Source: CAISKJ01 sp044375895 (GTDB lineage: Bacteria > Myxococcota_A > Polyangia > Polyangiales > Ga0077539). From it: a DNA stretch of 64,000 nucleotides. Where the stretch lies: assembly GCA_044375895.1 (NCBI GenBank), contig JBILLV010000010.1, forward strand, positions 1-64,000. The letters run 5' to 3'. Position numbers and translations under genes: made by a program. Below, in pieces: positions 1 to 8,265 of the stretch. The notes beneath the pieces were generated by a model. That model saw only the letters and a program-made list of their open reading frames with translations. It ran no database searches and was not told the DNA's origin. Position 1 is the stretch's first letter. Each line of letters starts with the position of its first letter.

Positions 1-1
1 C

Positions 2-1885
2 GCGTCGGGCACCACCAACTGCTCGGGCGTCTGCCGCGACCTCACCACCGACAACAACAACTGCGGCATGTGCGGGACGGTGTGCCCCGGCGGCCAGGTG
101 TGCATGGGGAGCCGCTGCGTCGTCACCTGCCAGGCCGGGCTCTCGGCGTGCGGTGGCGTCTGCCGCGACCTCACCAATGACAACAGCAACTGCGGCGCCT
201 GCGGCCGCGTGTGCGCCGCCGGGCAGGCCTGCGTGACGGGCGTCTGCTCGGTGACCTGCGGCGCGGGCCTCACCAACTGCTCGGGCACCTGCCGCGACCT
301 CGCCAACGACCGCACCAACTGCGGCACCTGCGGCCGCACCTGCCCCAGCGGCGAGGTGTGCGCCGCCGGCGCCTGCATCATCAGCTGCCCCATCGGGCAG
401 AACGCCTGCGGCGCCACCTGCCGCGACCTCACCAGCGACCGCAACAACTGCGGGATGTGCGGCACCATCTGCCCCGCCGGCCAGATCTGCCAGAGCTCGG
501 CCTGCGTGACGGTGTGCTCCACGGGCCTCACGGCCTGCGGCACCACCTGCCGCGACCTCCAGACCGACGTGACCAACTGCGGCATGTGCGCCCGCCTCTG
601 CCCCTCGGGCCAGAGCTGCGTCTCGGGCACCTGCACGCTCGTGTGCCCCACCGGTCAGACCAACTGCTCGGGCACCTGCCGCGACCTCCAGGTCGACCTC
701 AACAACTGCGGCACGTGCGGCCGGATGTGCGCCGCCGGCCAGGTGTGCTCCGCGGGCACCTGCGTCGTCACCTGCGCCAGCGGCCTCGTCAACTGCGCGG
801 GCAGCTGCACCAACACCAGCACCGACCCGCGCAACTGCGGCGCCTGCGGCACCGTCTGCCCCGCGGTGGCCAACGCCACCTCGTCGTGCACCGGCGCCCG
901 CTGCGGCTTCACCTGCAACGTCGGCTTCGCGGACTGCAACGCCAACCCCGCCGACGGCTGCGAGGTGAACACGGGCACCGACCTCAACAACTGCGGCGGC
1001 TGCGGCACGCGCTGCTCCATCACCAACGGCGTCGGCGTCTGCACCTCGGGCGCCTGCCGCGTGGCCTCCTGCAACACCGGCTTCGGCGACTGCAACAGCA
1101 CGCCCGCCGACGGCTGCGAGACCAACACCACCAACTCCAGCTCCCACTGCGGCATGTGCGGCAACGCCTGCCCCGGCGGCGGCGCCTGCACCGCCGGGAG
1201 CTGCTCGGCCCGCTGCAACACCGCCGCGGCTCGGGTGCTCGTGTACGGCCCCGGCGGCACCACGGGCTCGGGCCTGTTCCCTGCGGGCACCAACGTGACG
1301 GTGGCGAGCGACGCGATGTGGCGCTCGATGACCACCGCGCAGTTCGCCGCCTTCGACATCATCTGGATGGACGGCGCCACCTGCGGCGGCACCACCAGCT
1401 CGGTCTACGGCACCGCCCAGGACACCATCGCGGCGTGGGGCCCCGCCGTCCGTGGTCGCATCGTCGCCCTCACCGGCGACCCCGACCTCCACAACAGCGA
1501 CCCGGGCTCGCGCGTCTTCTACCAGAACTCGATCAACTGGCTGAAGCAGCTGGGCGCGACGGGGACCGGCGGTCGCACGGGGCTCTTCATGTCCTGGGGC
1601 TGCCTCACCTACACCCCCTCGGTGTTCATGGTGAGCCGCGGCGCCCCCGAGGTGTTCACGAGCGTCCTCGGCTCGCCGCTCACCACGAGCCTCCAGAACC
1701 CCTGCGCCGCGACGCTCACCGCCGCGGGCTCCAGCCACCCCGTGATGGCCGGCTTCCCCGGCTTCTGGAGCTGCCCGATGCACGGCGCGTTCGCGTCGAT
1801 CCCCTCGGGCTACGTCACCATCGCCGTGAGCAGCGGCCTCCCCAGCCTCATCGCGCGCGACTCGTCCCCCGCCTGCACCCCGTAG
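2..1885 (+). CDS. Cys-rich tandem-repeat protein, 5' truncated
   Basis: The reading frame is open through the first base of the window, so the true start lies upstream; the first ATG inside is at 68 but the repeat pattern already runs before it. The protein is built of roughly 35-40 residue repeats of the type CxxxCRDLxxDxxNCGxCGxxC, at least seven in a row, followed by two DGCE-type variants (GDCNxxPADGCE). After about residue 390 (counted from the ATG at 68) the Cys repeats stop and a roughly 210-residue globular domain follows with DIIWMDG and GRIVALTGDP motifs, which could be a class I amidotransferase-like fold, but this is uncertain. The same Cys repeat type is found in the giant lipoprotein at 39305-43153, so the two are probably paralogous surface or secreted proteins. 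Function is not known. Confidence 0.85.
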   Translation, partial: ASGTTNCSGVCRDLTTDNNNCGMCGTVCPGGQVCMGSRCVVTCQAGLSACGGVCRDLTNDNSNCGACGRVCAAGQACVTGVCSVTCGAGLTNCSGTCRDLANDRTNCGTCGRTCPSGEVCAAGACIISCPIGQNACGATCRDLTSDRNNCGMCGTICPAGQICQSSACVTVCSTGLTACGTTCRDLQTDVTNCGMCARLCPSGQSCVSGTCTLVCPTGQTNCSGTCRDLQVDLNNCGTCGRMCAAGQVCSAGTCVVTCASGLVNCAGSCTNTSTDPRNCGACGTVCPAVANATSSCTGARCGFTCNVGFADCNANPADGCEVNTGTDLNNCGGCGTRCSITNGVGVCTSGACRVASCNTGFGDCNSTPADGCETNTTNSSSHCGMCGNACPGGGACTAGSCSARCNTAAARVLVYGPGGTTGSGLFPAGTNVTVASDAMWRSMTTAQFAAFDIIWMDGATCGGTTSSVYGTAQDTIAAWGPAVRGRIVALTGDPDLHNSDPGSRVFYQNSINWLKQLGATGTGGRTGLFMSWGCLTYTPSVFMVSRGAPEVFTSVLGSPLTTSLQNPCAATLTAAGSSHPVMAGFPGFWSCPMHGAFASIPSGYVTIAVSSGLPSLIARDSSPACTP

Positions 1886-1948
1886 CGGGTCTGCGCCCAC
1901 CGCCGCCGCGGGGCCGCGCGCTCCCCGCGTGACAACCCCCGCGGCGCG

Positions 1949-2749
1949 GTGCTCTCCTCTCTCTTCGTGACCACCTCCCTCCTCGCCGGCAACGCCCTCG
2001 CGGTCTTCGCGATGGTCACCGCCCTCTGGCTCTGGAGCGTCTACCGCCGCGACGCGAGCATCATCGACCCGTGGTGGTCGATGGGCTTCCTCCTCGTCAC
2101 CGCCCGCACCGCCTTCGCCACCGGAATCACCCCGGCCAAGACCCTCCTCCTCGCGATGGTGGCGGTCTGGGCACTCCGCCTCTTCGGCCACCTGACGGTC
2201 CGCGCCAGGGGAGCGCCCGAAGACCCGCGCTACCAGGCCTTCCGCCGAAGGTTCGGGGCCGAACGATACTGGTGGGTGAGCTACTTCCAGGTGTTCTTGC
2301 TGCAAGGGGTGTTGGTGCTGCTGGTGTCAGCGCCGCTGCAGCTCGCCGCCGCCGCCCCCGCGCCCGACCCCATCGCGTCGCACGACCTCGCGGCCCTCGC
2401 GGTCTTCACCGTCGGCTTCCTCTTTGAGGCCGTCGGCGACTGGCAGCTCGCGCGCTTTCGCCGCGACCCCGCGTCGAAGGGGCGCGCGCTCGACACGGGC
2501 CTCTGGCGCTACACCCGCCACCCCAACTACTTCGGCGAGGCCGTGCTCCAGTGGGGCCTCTGGCTCACCGCGCTCGACCAGCCGTGGGGCCCTGCCGCTG
2601 CGCTCGCCCCGGCGCTGATGACCTGGCTCCTGCTGCGCGTGTCGGGCGTCACGATGCTCGAGCGCCAGCTCACGAAGACGCGCCCCGCGTACGAAGACTA
2701 CGTGCGGCGGACGTCGGCCTTCCTCCCCTGGCCGCCGCGCGCTCGTTGA
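1949..2749 (+). CDS. DUF1295 / steroid 5-alpha-reductase-like membrane protein
   Basis: A 266-residue polytopic membrane protein with about six or seven hydrophobic segments. The C-terminal signature RHPNYFGEAVLQWGLWL is that of the DUF1295 family (related to steroid 5-alpha reductases and isoprenylcysteine methyltransferases), and the nearby RPAYEDYVRRTSAFLPWPP tail also fits. The family is thought to reduce or modify lipid-like substrates at the membrane, but the substrate is unknown. The start is a GTG directly before the first hydrophobic stretch; no ATG gives a better N terminus. It stands alone, pointing toward the leftward FGE-fold gene, with only seven bases between their stop codons. 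Confidence 0.85.
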   Translation: MLSSLFVTTSLLAGNALAVFAMVTALWLWSVYRRDASIIDPWWSMGFLLVTARTAFATGITPAKTLLLAMVAVWALRLFGHLTVRARGAPEDPRYQAFRRRFGAERYWWVSYFQVFLLQGVLVLLVSAPLQLAAAAPAPDPIASHDLAALAVFTVGFLFEAVGDWQLARFRRDPASKGRALDTGLWRYTRHPNYFGEAVLQWGLWLTALDQPWGPAAALAPALMTWLLLRVSGVTMLERQLTKTRPAYEDYVRRTSAFLPWPPRAR

Positions 2750-2756
2750 CCGACCG

Positions 2757-4340
2757 CTACGGCATCCGCACGCAGCGAAAGCCAACGTCGCGCATCGGCG
2801 AGTCGCGGTGCAACCCGCCGCTCCGCGTGCTGCCGCGGACGAGCGCTGCGGGCTGAGCCAGGCTGCCACCGCGGGTGCTGGGCGAGAAGCGCTGCATGTT
2901 GCCGGGCTGCGGCGGCGGGACGACGCACAGCGGGTCGCGCATCGAGAACCGCGCCGACCCGGTGCGGGTCCAGCAGTCGCCCGCGTAGCTCTCGAAGTGG
3001 TCGGCGGTGTACTCCTCGAGGTTGCCAGCGAGGTCGTAGAGGCCCAACCACGTGGGCTGGTTGCCGACGCCGTTCATGCCGGTGCCGACGGGGCGCGTGG
3101 CGCGGGGATACCCCGTGTCGCAGCGGTCAAAGTTCGCGTCGTCGCAGGTCGGCTCACGGTCGCCCCAGGGGTAGCGTCGCCCGCGGCGCCGCTCGTTGCC
3201 CGTGTCGTCCTGCAGCGGCCGATAGCGCGCCGCAAACTCCCACTCGGCCTCCGTCGGGAGCCTCCCGCCGTCCCACACACAGAAGGCCATCGCGGTGTTC
3301 CAGTCGACGCAGTTGATCGGGTCGGACTCCCACGCGGTCGGCGTCGTCCCCCAGTTGCAGAACGCGTCTGCGTACATGTTCATCGGCAAGGGCTGGTTCG
3401 CCACGTACGGCTCCACCACGGGCCACGCGCCAGGAGCCTCCGGGCCGATCACCACGCCCCGAGTGACCACCACCGCGTTCGCCGGCGGCGCTGGCATGCC
3501 CGCGGCCACGTAGCGGCGGAAGCGCGCCACCGTGACCTCGTACGCGTCCATACGAAACGCCCCGACCGTGACGCCCGGCACCGTCGGCGCCGTCGGCGGG
3601 TCTGACTCACCGAGCGTCATTTCGCCACCCGCGACGATCACTTCACGACAATGCGTCGCCGCTCCGCCCGTCGCCCCCTCGCAGCTCCGCGCGCAGCAGC
3701 CGTCGTCGGCCAGGCCGTCGCAGTCGTTGTCGAGCCCGTCGCCGCAGCGCTCCATCGCGTCATCGAGCGGACTGATGCACGGCTGCATCGTCGTCACGGC
3801 CGGTCCGGTCGCAGCGGGCCGACACACCAGCCTCACATCCGGCGCGAGCCCGGCGTTCGGGTCTGGCGGCGCCACCGTCCCCGGTCGATCGATGGGCGTG
3901 CAGCGCCCCGGCGCCCCGCACGTCAGCCCGAGCGACGCGCAGGTGGCCCGCAACATCTCCGCCCGGCAGCCATCGGCCAGCAGCACGTCGACGTACAGCA
4001 CCGCGTTCTTCTGGAAGCGCGTCACCACGCGGTGCGTGAAGTCACCGCGGCCGGGGTCGCCCACGTCGGCCGTCACGCTCACCTCCAGCGGCCGCGCGTC
4101 GTCCGGATCCGCCGCCACGATCGCCACGTACCCAGGCAGCGGGTGGCGCGCGATCGGGAAGGTCTGCTGCACCACCGCCGTCGTCGCCCCGCGCCGCCGC
4201 GCCTCCACCCGCACGTTACGGAGCATGCCCGCCAGCGCGTTGTCGGCCCGCACCACCACCACCACCTCGGCCACCGGCGCTTCACAGCCCGCCAGCGCCA
4301 GCGCCACCGCGCCCGCCACGCCTCGCATCAGGCTACTCAC
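2757..4340 (-). CDS. FGE-sulfatase-fold lipoprotein with MopE-like motif
   Basis: A 527-residue predicted lipoprotein (lipobox LALAGC near residue 19). After the lipobox comes about 170 residues with beta-rich character, then a MopE-type segment CGDGLDNDCDGLADDGC near residue 200, and then a formylglycine-generating-enzyme (SUMF1/PvdO/EgtB) fold from about residue 235, recognised by the motifs MDAYEVTVARF, GGRLPTEAEWEFAARY, YPWGDREPTC, LYDLAGNLEEYTAD and VGFRCVRMP. Many family members outside true sulfatase activators have no proven enzymatic role; here an outer-membrane or periplasmic role is inferred. The GTG start overlaps the stop of the TPR/PEGA gene upstream by eight bases; an in-frame ATG at 4328 is an alternative that leaves a shorter signal. 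A second FGE-fold lipoprotein lies at 33729. Confidence 0.88.
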   Translation of the reverse strand: MSSLMRGVAGAVALALAGCEAPVAEVVVVVRADNALAGMLRNVRVEARRRGATTAVVQQTFPIARHPLPGYVAIVAADPDDARPLEVSVTADVGDPGRGDFTHRVVTRFQKNAVLYVDVLLADGCRAEMLRATCASLGLTCGAPGRCTPIDRPGTVAPPDPNAGLAPDVRLVCRPAATGPAVTTMQPCISPLDDAMERCGDGLDNDCDGLADDGCCARSCEGATGGAATHCREVIVAGGEMTLGESDPPTAPTVPGVTVGAFRMDAYEVTVARFRRYVAAGMPAPPANAVVVTRGVVIGPEAPGAWPVVEPYVANQPLPMNMYADAFCNWGTTPTAWESDPINCVDWNTAMAFCVWDGGRLPTEAEWEFAARYRPLQDDTGNERRRGRRYPWGDREPTCDDANFDRCDTGYPRATRPVGTGMNGVGNQPTWLGLYDLAGNLEEYTADHFESYAGDCWTRTGSARFSMRDPLCVVPPPQPGNMQRFSPSTRGGSLAQPAALVRGSTRSGGLHRDSPMRDVGFRCVRMP

Positions 4341-5256
4341 GGAAGGTCCCCCAGTTCCCGTTGACCAGCGGCGGCACGTCGGGCTGCGATGCGACGAGCA
4401 CGCCCGCCACCACCGCGCCCACCACCACCACCGCGCCGCCGATCACCGTCGGCAGCACCCAGCCGGGCAACGCCTCGTGCTCCATCGTCACCACCACGCG
4501 CACGGTCGCCCCGGGCTGCACCCGCACCACCCGTCGCACCTCACGAAACGACCGCGCCCGCACGGTGACCACGTGCTCGCCCACCGGCAGCTCGCGGTCG
4601 ACGCGCCCGACGCCCGCCTGCGCCCCGTCGATCGCGATCACCCCCGCCTGCGCGCTCGTCTCCACCTGCAAGCGCCCCTCGCGGATGGGCTCCAGCGCGA
4701 AGGCGAAGCGCGGCCGCGAACCCGGCGTCGCCGTGAAGCGCTCGCGCCGCGGACGGTGCGCCGGGGCGCTCCACTCCAGGTCATGCGGCCCCGGGTCGAG
4801 CTCCAGCGTCTCGGGCGAGGGGATCGGGTCGCGCCCGTCCACCCGCAGCGTCGCCCCGGCGGGCGTCACCGCGAGGGTCGCGTGGACGAGCGCGCGCAGC
4901 ATCTCCTCCCGCTCCGCGCGCACCGCCGCGAGCCGCTCGGGCGTCGCGGCGGGCCCCGGCGCGTCGAGGTAGCGCGCGAAGAAGCCGTCGGCCTCGCGGT
5001 AACGCCCGAGGCCCCGGTACGCCAGCGCGAGGTTGTATAGCGCCACCGGCACCGCCCGGAGCGCGTACGACCGCTCCAACGCGAGGGCCGCCTCCTGGTA
5101 GCGGCCCGCGTCGAGGTGGGCGACGCCGAGCTCGTAGCTGCGCCGCGCCTCGTCCACCGCCACCACCGGCGCCGCGGGCTGCGCGACCGCGCGCGTCGGC
5201 GCGACCACCAGCGCGACGGCGACGAACACGGGCAGGCGGACGCGCGCAGACCTCAT
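4333..5256 (-). CDS. TPR and PEGA-domain envelope protein
   Basis: About 307 residues: a signal peptide ending near AVAQ, two TPR-like helical repeats (SYELGVAHLDAGRYQEAALA and ALYNLALAYRGLGRYREAD), then PEGA-type beta modules (LRVDGRDPIP, VIAIDGAQAGVGRVDRELP) and a single transmembrane segment close to the C terminus. PEGA domains are common in myxobacterial surface or S-layer-like proteins that are often partnered with kinases; this one sits between the acyl-CoA ligase and the FGE-fold lipoprotein, in one leftward unit. A GTG 18 bases further upstream is possible, but the ATG used here starts a standard signal peptide. Confidence 0.82.
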   Translation of the reverse strand: MRSARVRLPVFVAVALVVAPTRAVAQPAAPVVAVDEARRSYELGVAHLDAGRYQEAALALERSYALRAVPVALYNLALAYRGLGRYREADGFFARYLDAPGPAATPERLAAVRAEREEMLRALVHATLAVTPAGATLRVDGRDPIPSPETLELDPGPHDLEWSAPAHRPRRERFTATPGSRPRFAFALEPIREGRLQVETSAQAGVIAIDGAQAGVGRVDRELPVGEHVVTVRARSFREVRRVVRVQPGATVRVVVTMEHEALPGWVLPTVIGGAVVVVGAVVAGVLVASQPDVPPLVNGNWGTFRE

Positions 5257-5275
5257 CGCCGTCGACCCTACCACC

Positions 5276-6940
5276 TCAGCCCCAGAGCACGGCGTCCTTC
5301 GACGCGTACCAGCCCTCGAGCTTGTCCGCGACGGCGGCCTCGATGCGCGCCCGCTTGATCTTCATCGTCGGCGTGAGGAAGCCGTTCTCGATGGTCCAGG
5401 GCTCGGCCACCACCACCAGCATCTGCATCTGCTCGTAGGTGGAGAGGCCGGCGTTGACGTGCGAGAGGTGGTCGCCGAGCTCGCGCTCCACCCGCGCCTT
5501 CACCGTCGGGTCGCCCACCTGCGAGCGGATGTCCTCCGCGAGCACGATGAGCCCGTAGGCCGCGGGCTGCCCCACGCCCGAAACGCACGACAGCTCCACC
5601 AGCGGGTGCTCGTTGAGCTTGTTCTCGATCGGCGCGGGGGCGACGTACTTGCCCTTCGCCGTCTTGAAGAGCTCCTTCACGCGGCCCGTGATCTTGAGCA
5701 ATCCGTCGGGGCGCCGCTCCCCCTTGTCCCCGGTGCGGAAGTACCCGTCGTCGGTGAACACCTCCGCGTCGAGGTCGGGGCGCTTGTAGTACCCCACCAT
5801 GCAGCCCGGCGACTTGATGAGAACCTCACCGTCATCGCTGATCCTCACCTCGACGCCCGCGTGAGGGAGGCCCACGTAGCCGGGCTCGTTCTTCTCCTGC
5901 GTCGAGAGGTGCGAGTAGGCGAAGTCCTCGCTCATCGCATACCCCTCCAGGAGGTTGAGCCCGAGCCGCCGATACCACGCGATGAGCTCCGCAGGAATCG
6001 GCGCCGAGCCGCTCCCCGCGAGGCGGACGTGGTTGAGCCCGAGGCCCGTGAGCACCTTGCGGGCGATGATCCCGCCCACGATGGGGATGCGCAGCAGCAG
6101 GTCGAGCCGCTTGGGCGGCATCTTCTTGAACACCCCCTGCTGAAACTTCAGCCACAGCCGCGGCACGGAGATAAAGAGCGTCGGCCGCGCGCGCTGCAGG
6201 TCTGCGACGAAGGTCTCCAGCGACTCGGCGAAGTACACGTGCCCGCCCCCCACGAACGACGAGCTCTCGATGTACGCCCGCTCGAACACGTGGGCCAGCG
6301 GCAGGTACGAGAGGATCCGCTCGTCCTGCACCAGCTTGATCGACTTCACGATCCCCTCGGCCGCCGCCGAGACGCGACCGAAGCTGTGCATCACGCCCTT
6401 GGGCTGACCCGTCGAGCCCGACGTGTAGATGATCATCGCCAGCTCGTCGGGCTCGCGCGCCGGTCGCCCCGGCAGCGGCTCGGTCTCCTTCACGATCGCG
6501 TCCCAGGTCTTGTACGTGGTCGCCGGCGCGAGGGGGAAGGCCACCCGCGGCATCGACGCGGGCACGCCGGGCTCCTGCTTCGACCACGTGTCGAGCTTGC
6601 CCACGAAGAGCAGCTTCGCGTCGCTGTGCTCCAGCACGTACTTGATCGTCTCCGCGCTCTCCGTCGGGAAGATCGCCACCGTGGTGAACCCGCCCATCCA
6701 GATCGCGAGCTCGGCGAGGAAGAAGTGGGCGCAGTTCTTGGTGAGCATCGCCACCTTGTCGCCGCGCTGGAGCCCCTGCGCCTGGAGCCACGCGGCCACG
6801 CGCCGCGCCTCGTCGAGCGTCTGCTTCCAGGTGTAGTCCTGCACCCGCCCGCCGCCGAGCGGCTGCGTGAGATACACCCGGTCGGCGAGGGCCGACTCCT
6901 TGTCGTACACGTGTTCGAGGATGAGCTTGTTCGCCGCCAT
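5276..6940 (-). CDS. Long-chain acyl-CoA synthetase (AMP-binding)
   Basis: A 554-residue adenylate-forming enzyme that would activate a fatty acid with ATP and load it onto CoA. The P-loop motif YTSGSTGQPKGVMHSFGR lies near residue 171, the second core motif YAMSEDFAYSHLS and the hinge region YFRTGDKGERRPDGLLKITGR are in the usual order, followed by the C-terminal KxxxxxKGKYVAP segment typical of the eukaryote-like ACSL/FAA branch. The ATG at 6940 is preferred over an in-frame start at 7111 because the extra 57 residues are Arg-rich and do not resemble the family. It is the first gene of a leftward row with the TPR/PEGA protein only about 20 bases downstream, though a shared function is not evident. 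Confidence 0.93.
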   Translation of the reverse strand: MAANKLILEHVYDKESALADRVYLTQPLGGGRVQDYTWKQTLDEARRVAAWLQAQGLQRGDKVAMLTKNCAHFFLAELAIWMGGFTTVAIFPTESAETIKYVLEHSDAKLLFVGKLDTWSKQEPGVPASMPRVAFPLAPATTYKTWDAIVKETEPLPGRPAREPDELAMIIYTSGSTGQPKGVMHSFGRVSAAAEGIVKSIKLVQDERILSYLPLAHVFERAYIESSSFVGGGHVYFAESLETFVADLQRARPTLFISVPRLWLKFQQGVFKKMPPKRLDLLLRIPIVGGIIARKVLTGLGLNHVRLAGSGSAPIPAELIAWYRRLGLNLLEGYAMSEDFAYSHLSTQEKNEPGYVGLPHAGVEVRISDDGEVLIKSPGCMVGYYKRPDLDAEVFTDDGYFRTGDKGERRPDGLLKITGRVKELFKTAKGKYVAPAPIENKLNEHPLVELSCVSGVGQPAAYGLIVLAEDIRSQVGDPTVKARVERELGDHLSHVNAGLSTYEQMQMLVVVAEPWTIENGFLTPTMKIKRARIEAAVADKLEGWYASKDAVLWG

Positions 6941-7010
6941 GGGCGCGGATGCTCGTGCGGGAGGGAGGCGCGTGTCCAGCGTAACCGAACGCCCCGCCGT
7001 CACCCGACCC

Positions 7011-7532
7011 TCAAGGACGCCGGATGCACACCGACGTCGCGCTGCGCAGGACGCACGCGTCGACCCGCCCCCGCTCGGCTGGACCCACCGAGGTGCGCCA
7101 CGCCATGCCACAGTGACCGTGGCCCGACTCCGTGCCCCCCGTCGCGAAGGGGATCCGCGCCCCGCGCTCCAGGGCCTTCAGCTCGGTGGGGTCGAGCGCC
7201 ACGTCGTGGGAGCCGCCCAGGTAGTGAACCAGCACCCCCGGCGGGTACGTCCCCGCCAGCACCGTGAGCTGGTGGTCGTGGCCGCTGCACGACGTGTCGC
7301 TCAGGAGCACCGTGAAGCGCTCGCCGATCACGATCCCTTCGCGGGACGCAGCGTCGGGTGCGGGGCGGGCGTCGGCGCCCGCGTCCACGAGGGCGATCCC
7401 GTCGGCCCGAGGGACGTCCTCCGCGCCGCCGTCAGCGTCATCCGAGGACGACTCCACGGTGAGCGCGCAGCCAGGGTGAAGGGCGGCGCTGGCCGCGAGC
7501 CCGAAGAGGGTGAGAAAGGATCGGCGTTCCAT
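7011..7532 (-). CDS. Small lipoprotein with Cys/His-rich C-terminal domain
   Basis: About 173 residues. The N terminus MERRSFLTLFGLAASAALHPGC combines a twin-Arg-like start with a lipobox-like end, so export is predicted, either by Sec as a lipoprotein or by Tat. A short acidic linker is followed by a domain with CSGHDHQLTV, YLGGSHDV and ESGHGHCGMAW, in which His and Cys cluster around short GHxH motifs. A metal-binding role is a reasonable inference but no family was recognised. It is transcribed away from the lipoprotein at 7672, with a 139-base divergent region between them. Confidence 0.7.
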   Translation of the reverse strand: MERRSFLTLFGLAASAALHPGCALTVESSSDDADGGAEDVPRADGIALVDAGADARPAPDAASREGIVIGERFTVLLSDTSCSGHDHQLTVLAGTYPPGVLVHYLGGSHDVALDPTELKALERGARIPFATGGTESGHGHCGMAWRTSVGPAERGRVDACVLRSATSVCIRRP

Positions 7533-7586
7533 GGGGTGTCGGTCTCCTGCGGACCGACCTTCACCGCGCCGCCCCTTCGCCCGATG

Positions 7587-7602
7587 CTTAATGGACCTTA
7601 AT
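7587..7602. promoter_or_regulatory. CTTAAT direct repeat, candidate operator
   Basis: CTTAAT occurs at 7587-7592 and again at 7597-7602, exactly ten bases apart, in the divergent region between two lipoprotein genes. A/T-rich direct repeats on one face of the helix are the classic target of OmpR/SARP-type winged-helix proteins, and such a regulator is encoded in the rightward operon (8262). That link is inference only. Confidence 0.35.
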
Positions 7603-7671
7603 CGCCCCCCTCCCTGCGCCCTCGTCACACGCCCGATCGCGGCTCCCCGTGATAGCTTCGCGTCACCTGTG

Positions 7672-8265
7672 ATGCCCCCGCCCGCCCCCGTCGCACTCGC
7701 CGCCCTGGCGCTCGTCGCCGCGGGCTGCGTCGCACCCGCCGCCCCGCCCGCCTTCCACGTCGGCCCCGTCAGCGACTCCGACGCCGTGGTCGCCGTCGTC
7801 CGCGAAGGCACCCGCGTGACGGCCTACGTCTGCGGCGGCGAGCGCACCTACGACACCCTCACCCGGTGGTTCGAAGCCGACGTCCGCGAGGGCGACGCGG
7901 TCACCATCACCCGCGACGGATACACCCTGCGCCTGGAGTCCTCAGCCCCCGACGCCGCGTCGCTCCCCGGCACGCTCACCGACGCGCAGGGCATCGCCCG
8001 CCCCTTCGTCGCTCGCCTCCAGCCCACCGCTCCCCTCGTCGGCCTCTACGACAGCAACGACAGCGGGTGCCGGGCCGGCGCGATGGTCTGGTACGCCGAC
8101 GGCAGCGCCGACCCGCGCGTGCAGGGCACCTGGTGCGACCGCGGCGGCCTCGTCGAGCAGGTGGAGCCCGTGCGCCCGCTCCAGGTCGACGCCGCCGGGC
8201 TGCGCGTGCGCCTCGGCCCGCGCGGCGGCCTCCGTCAGATCCGCCTCCGCGCGCTCGTTCGGTGA
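7672..8265 (+). CDS. Small lipoprotein
   Basis: A 197-residue protein with a clear lipoprotein signal (LALVAAGC). The mature part is beta-rich with no recognised domain; a short DSNDSGCRAGAMVWY segment contains one of two Cys that may form a disulfide with WCDRGG. An in-frame start far upstream (7510) would run through the divergent promoter region and lacks a signal, so the ATG just before the hydrophobic stretch is used. Its stop overlaps the GTG start of the regulator that follows (GTGA), so the two are translationally coupled, which suggests that the lipoprotein and regulator act together. Confidence 0.8.
   Translation: MPPPAPVALAALALVAAGCVAPAAPPAFHVGPVSDSDAVVAVVREGTRVTAYVCGGERTYDTLTRWFEADVREGDAVTITRDGYTLRLESSAPDAASLPGTLTDAQGIARPFVARLQPTAPLVGLYDSNDSGCRAGAMVWYADGSADPRVQGTWCDRGGLVEQVEPVRPLQVDAAGLRVRLGPRGGLRQIRLRALVR

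Noticed and set aside
655..1395. Antisense open frame in the Cys-rich gene
   Set aside because: Caused by the repeat structure; no independent signal.
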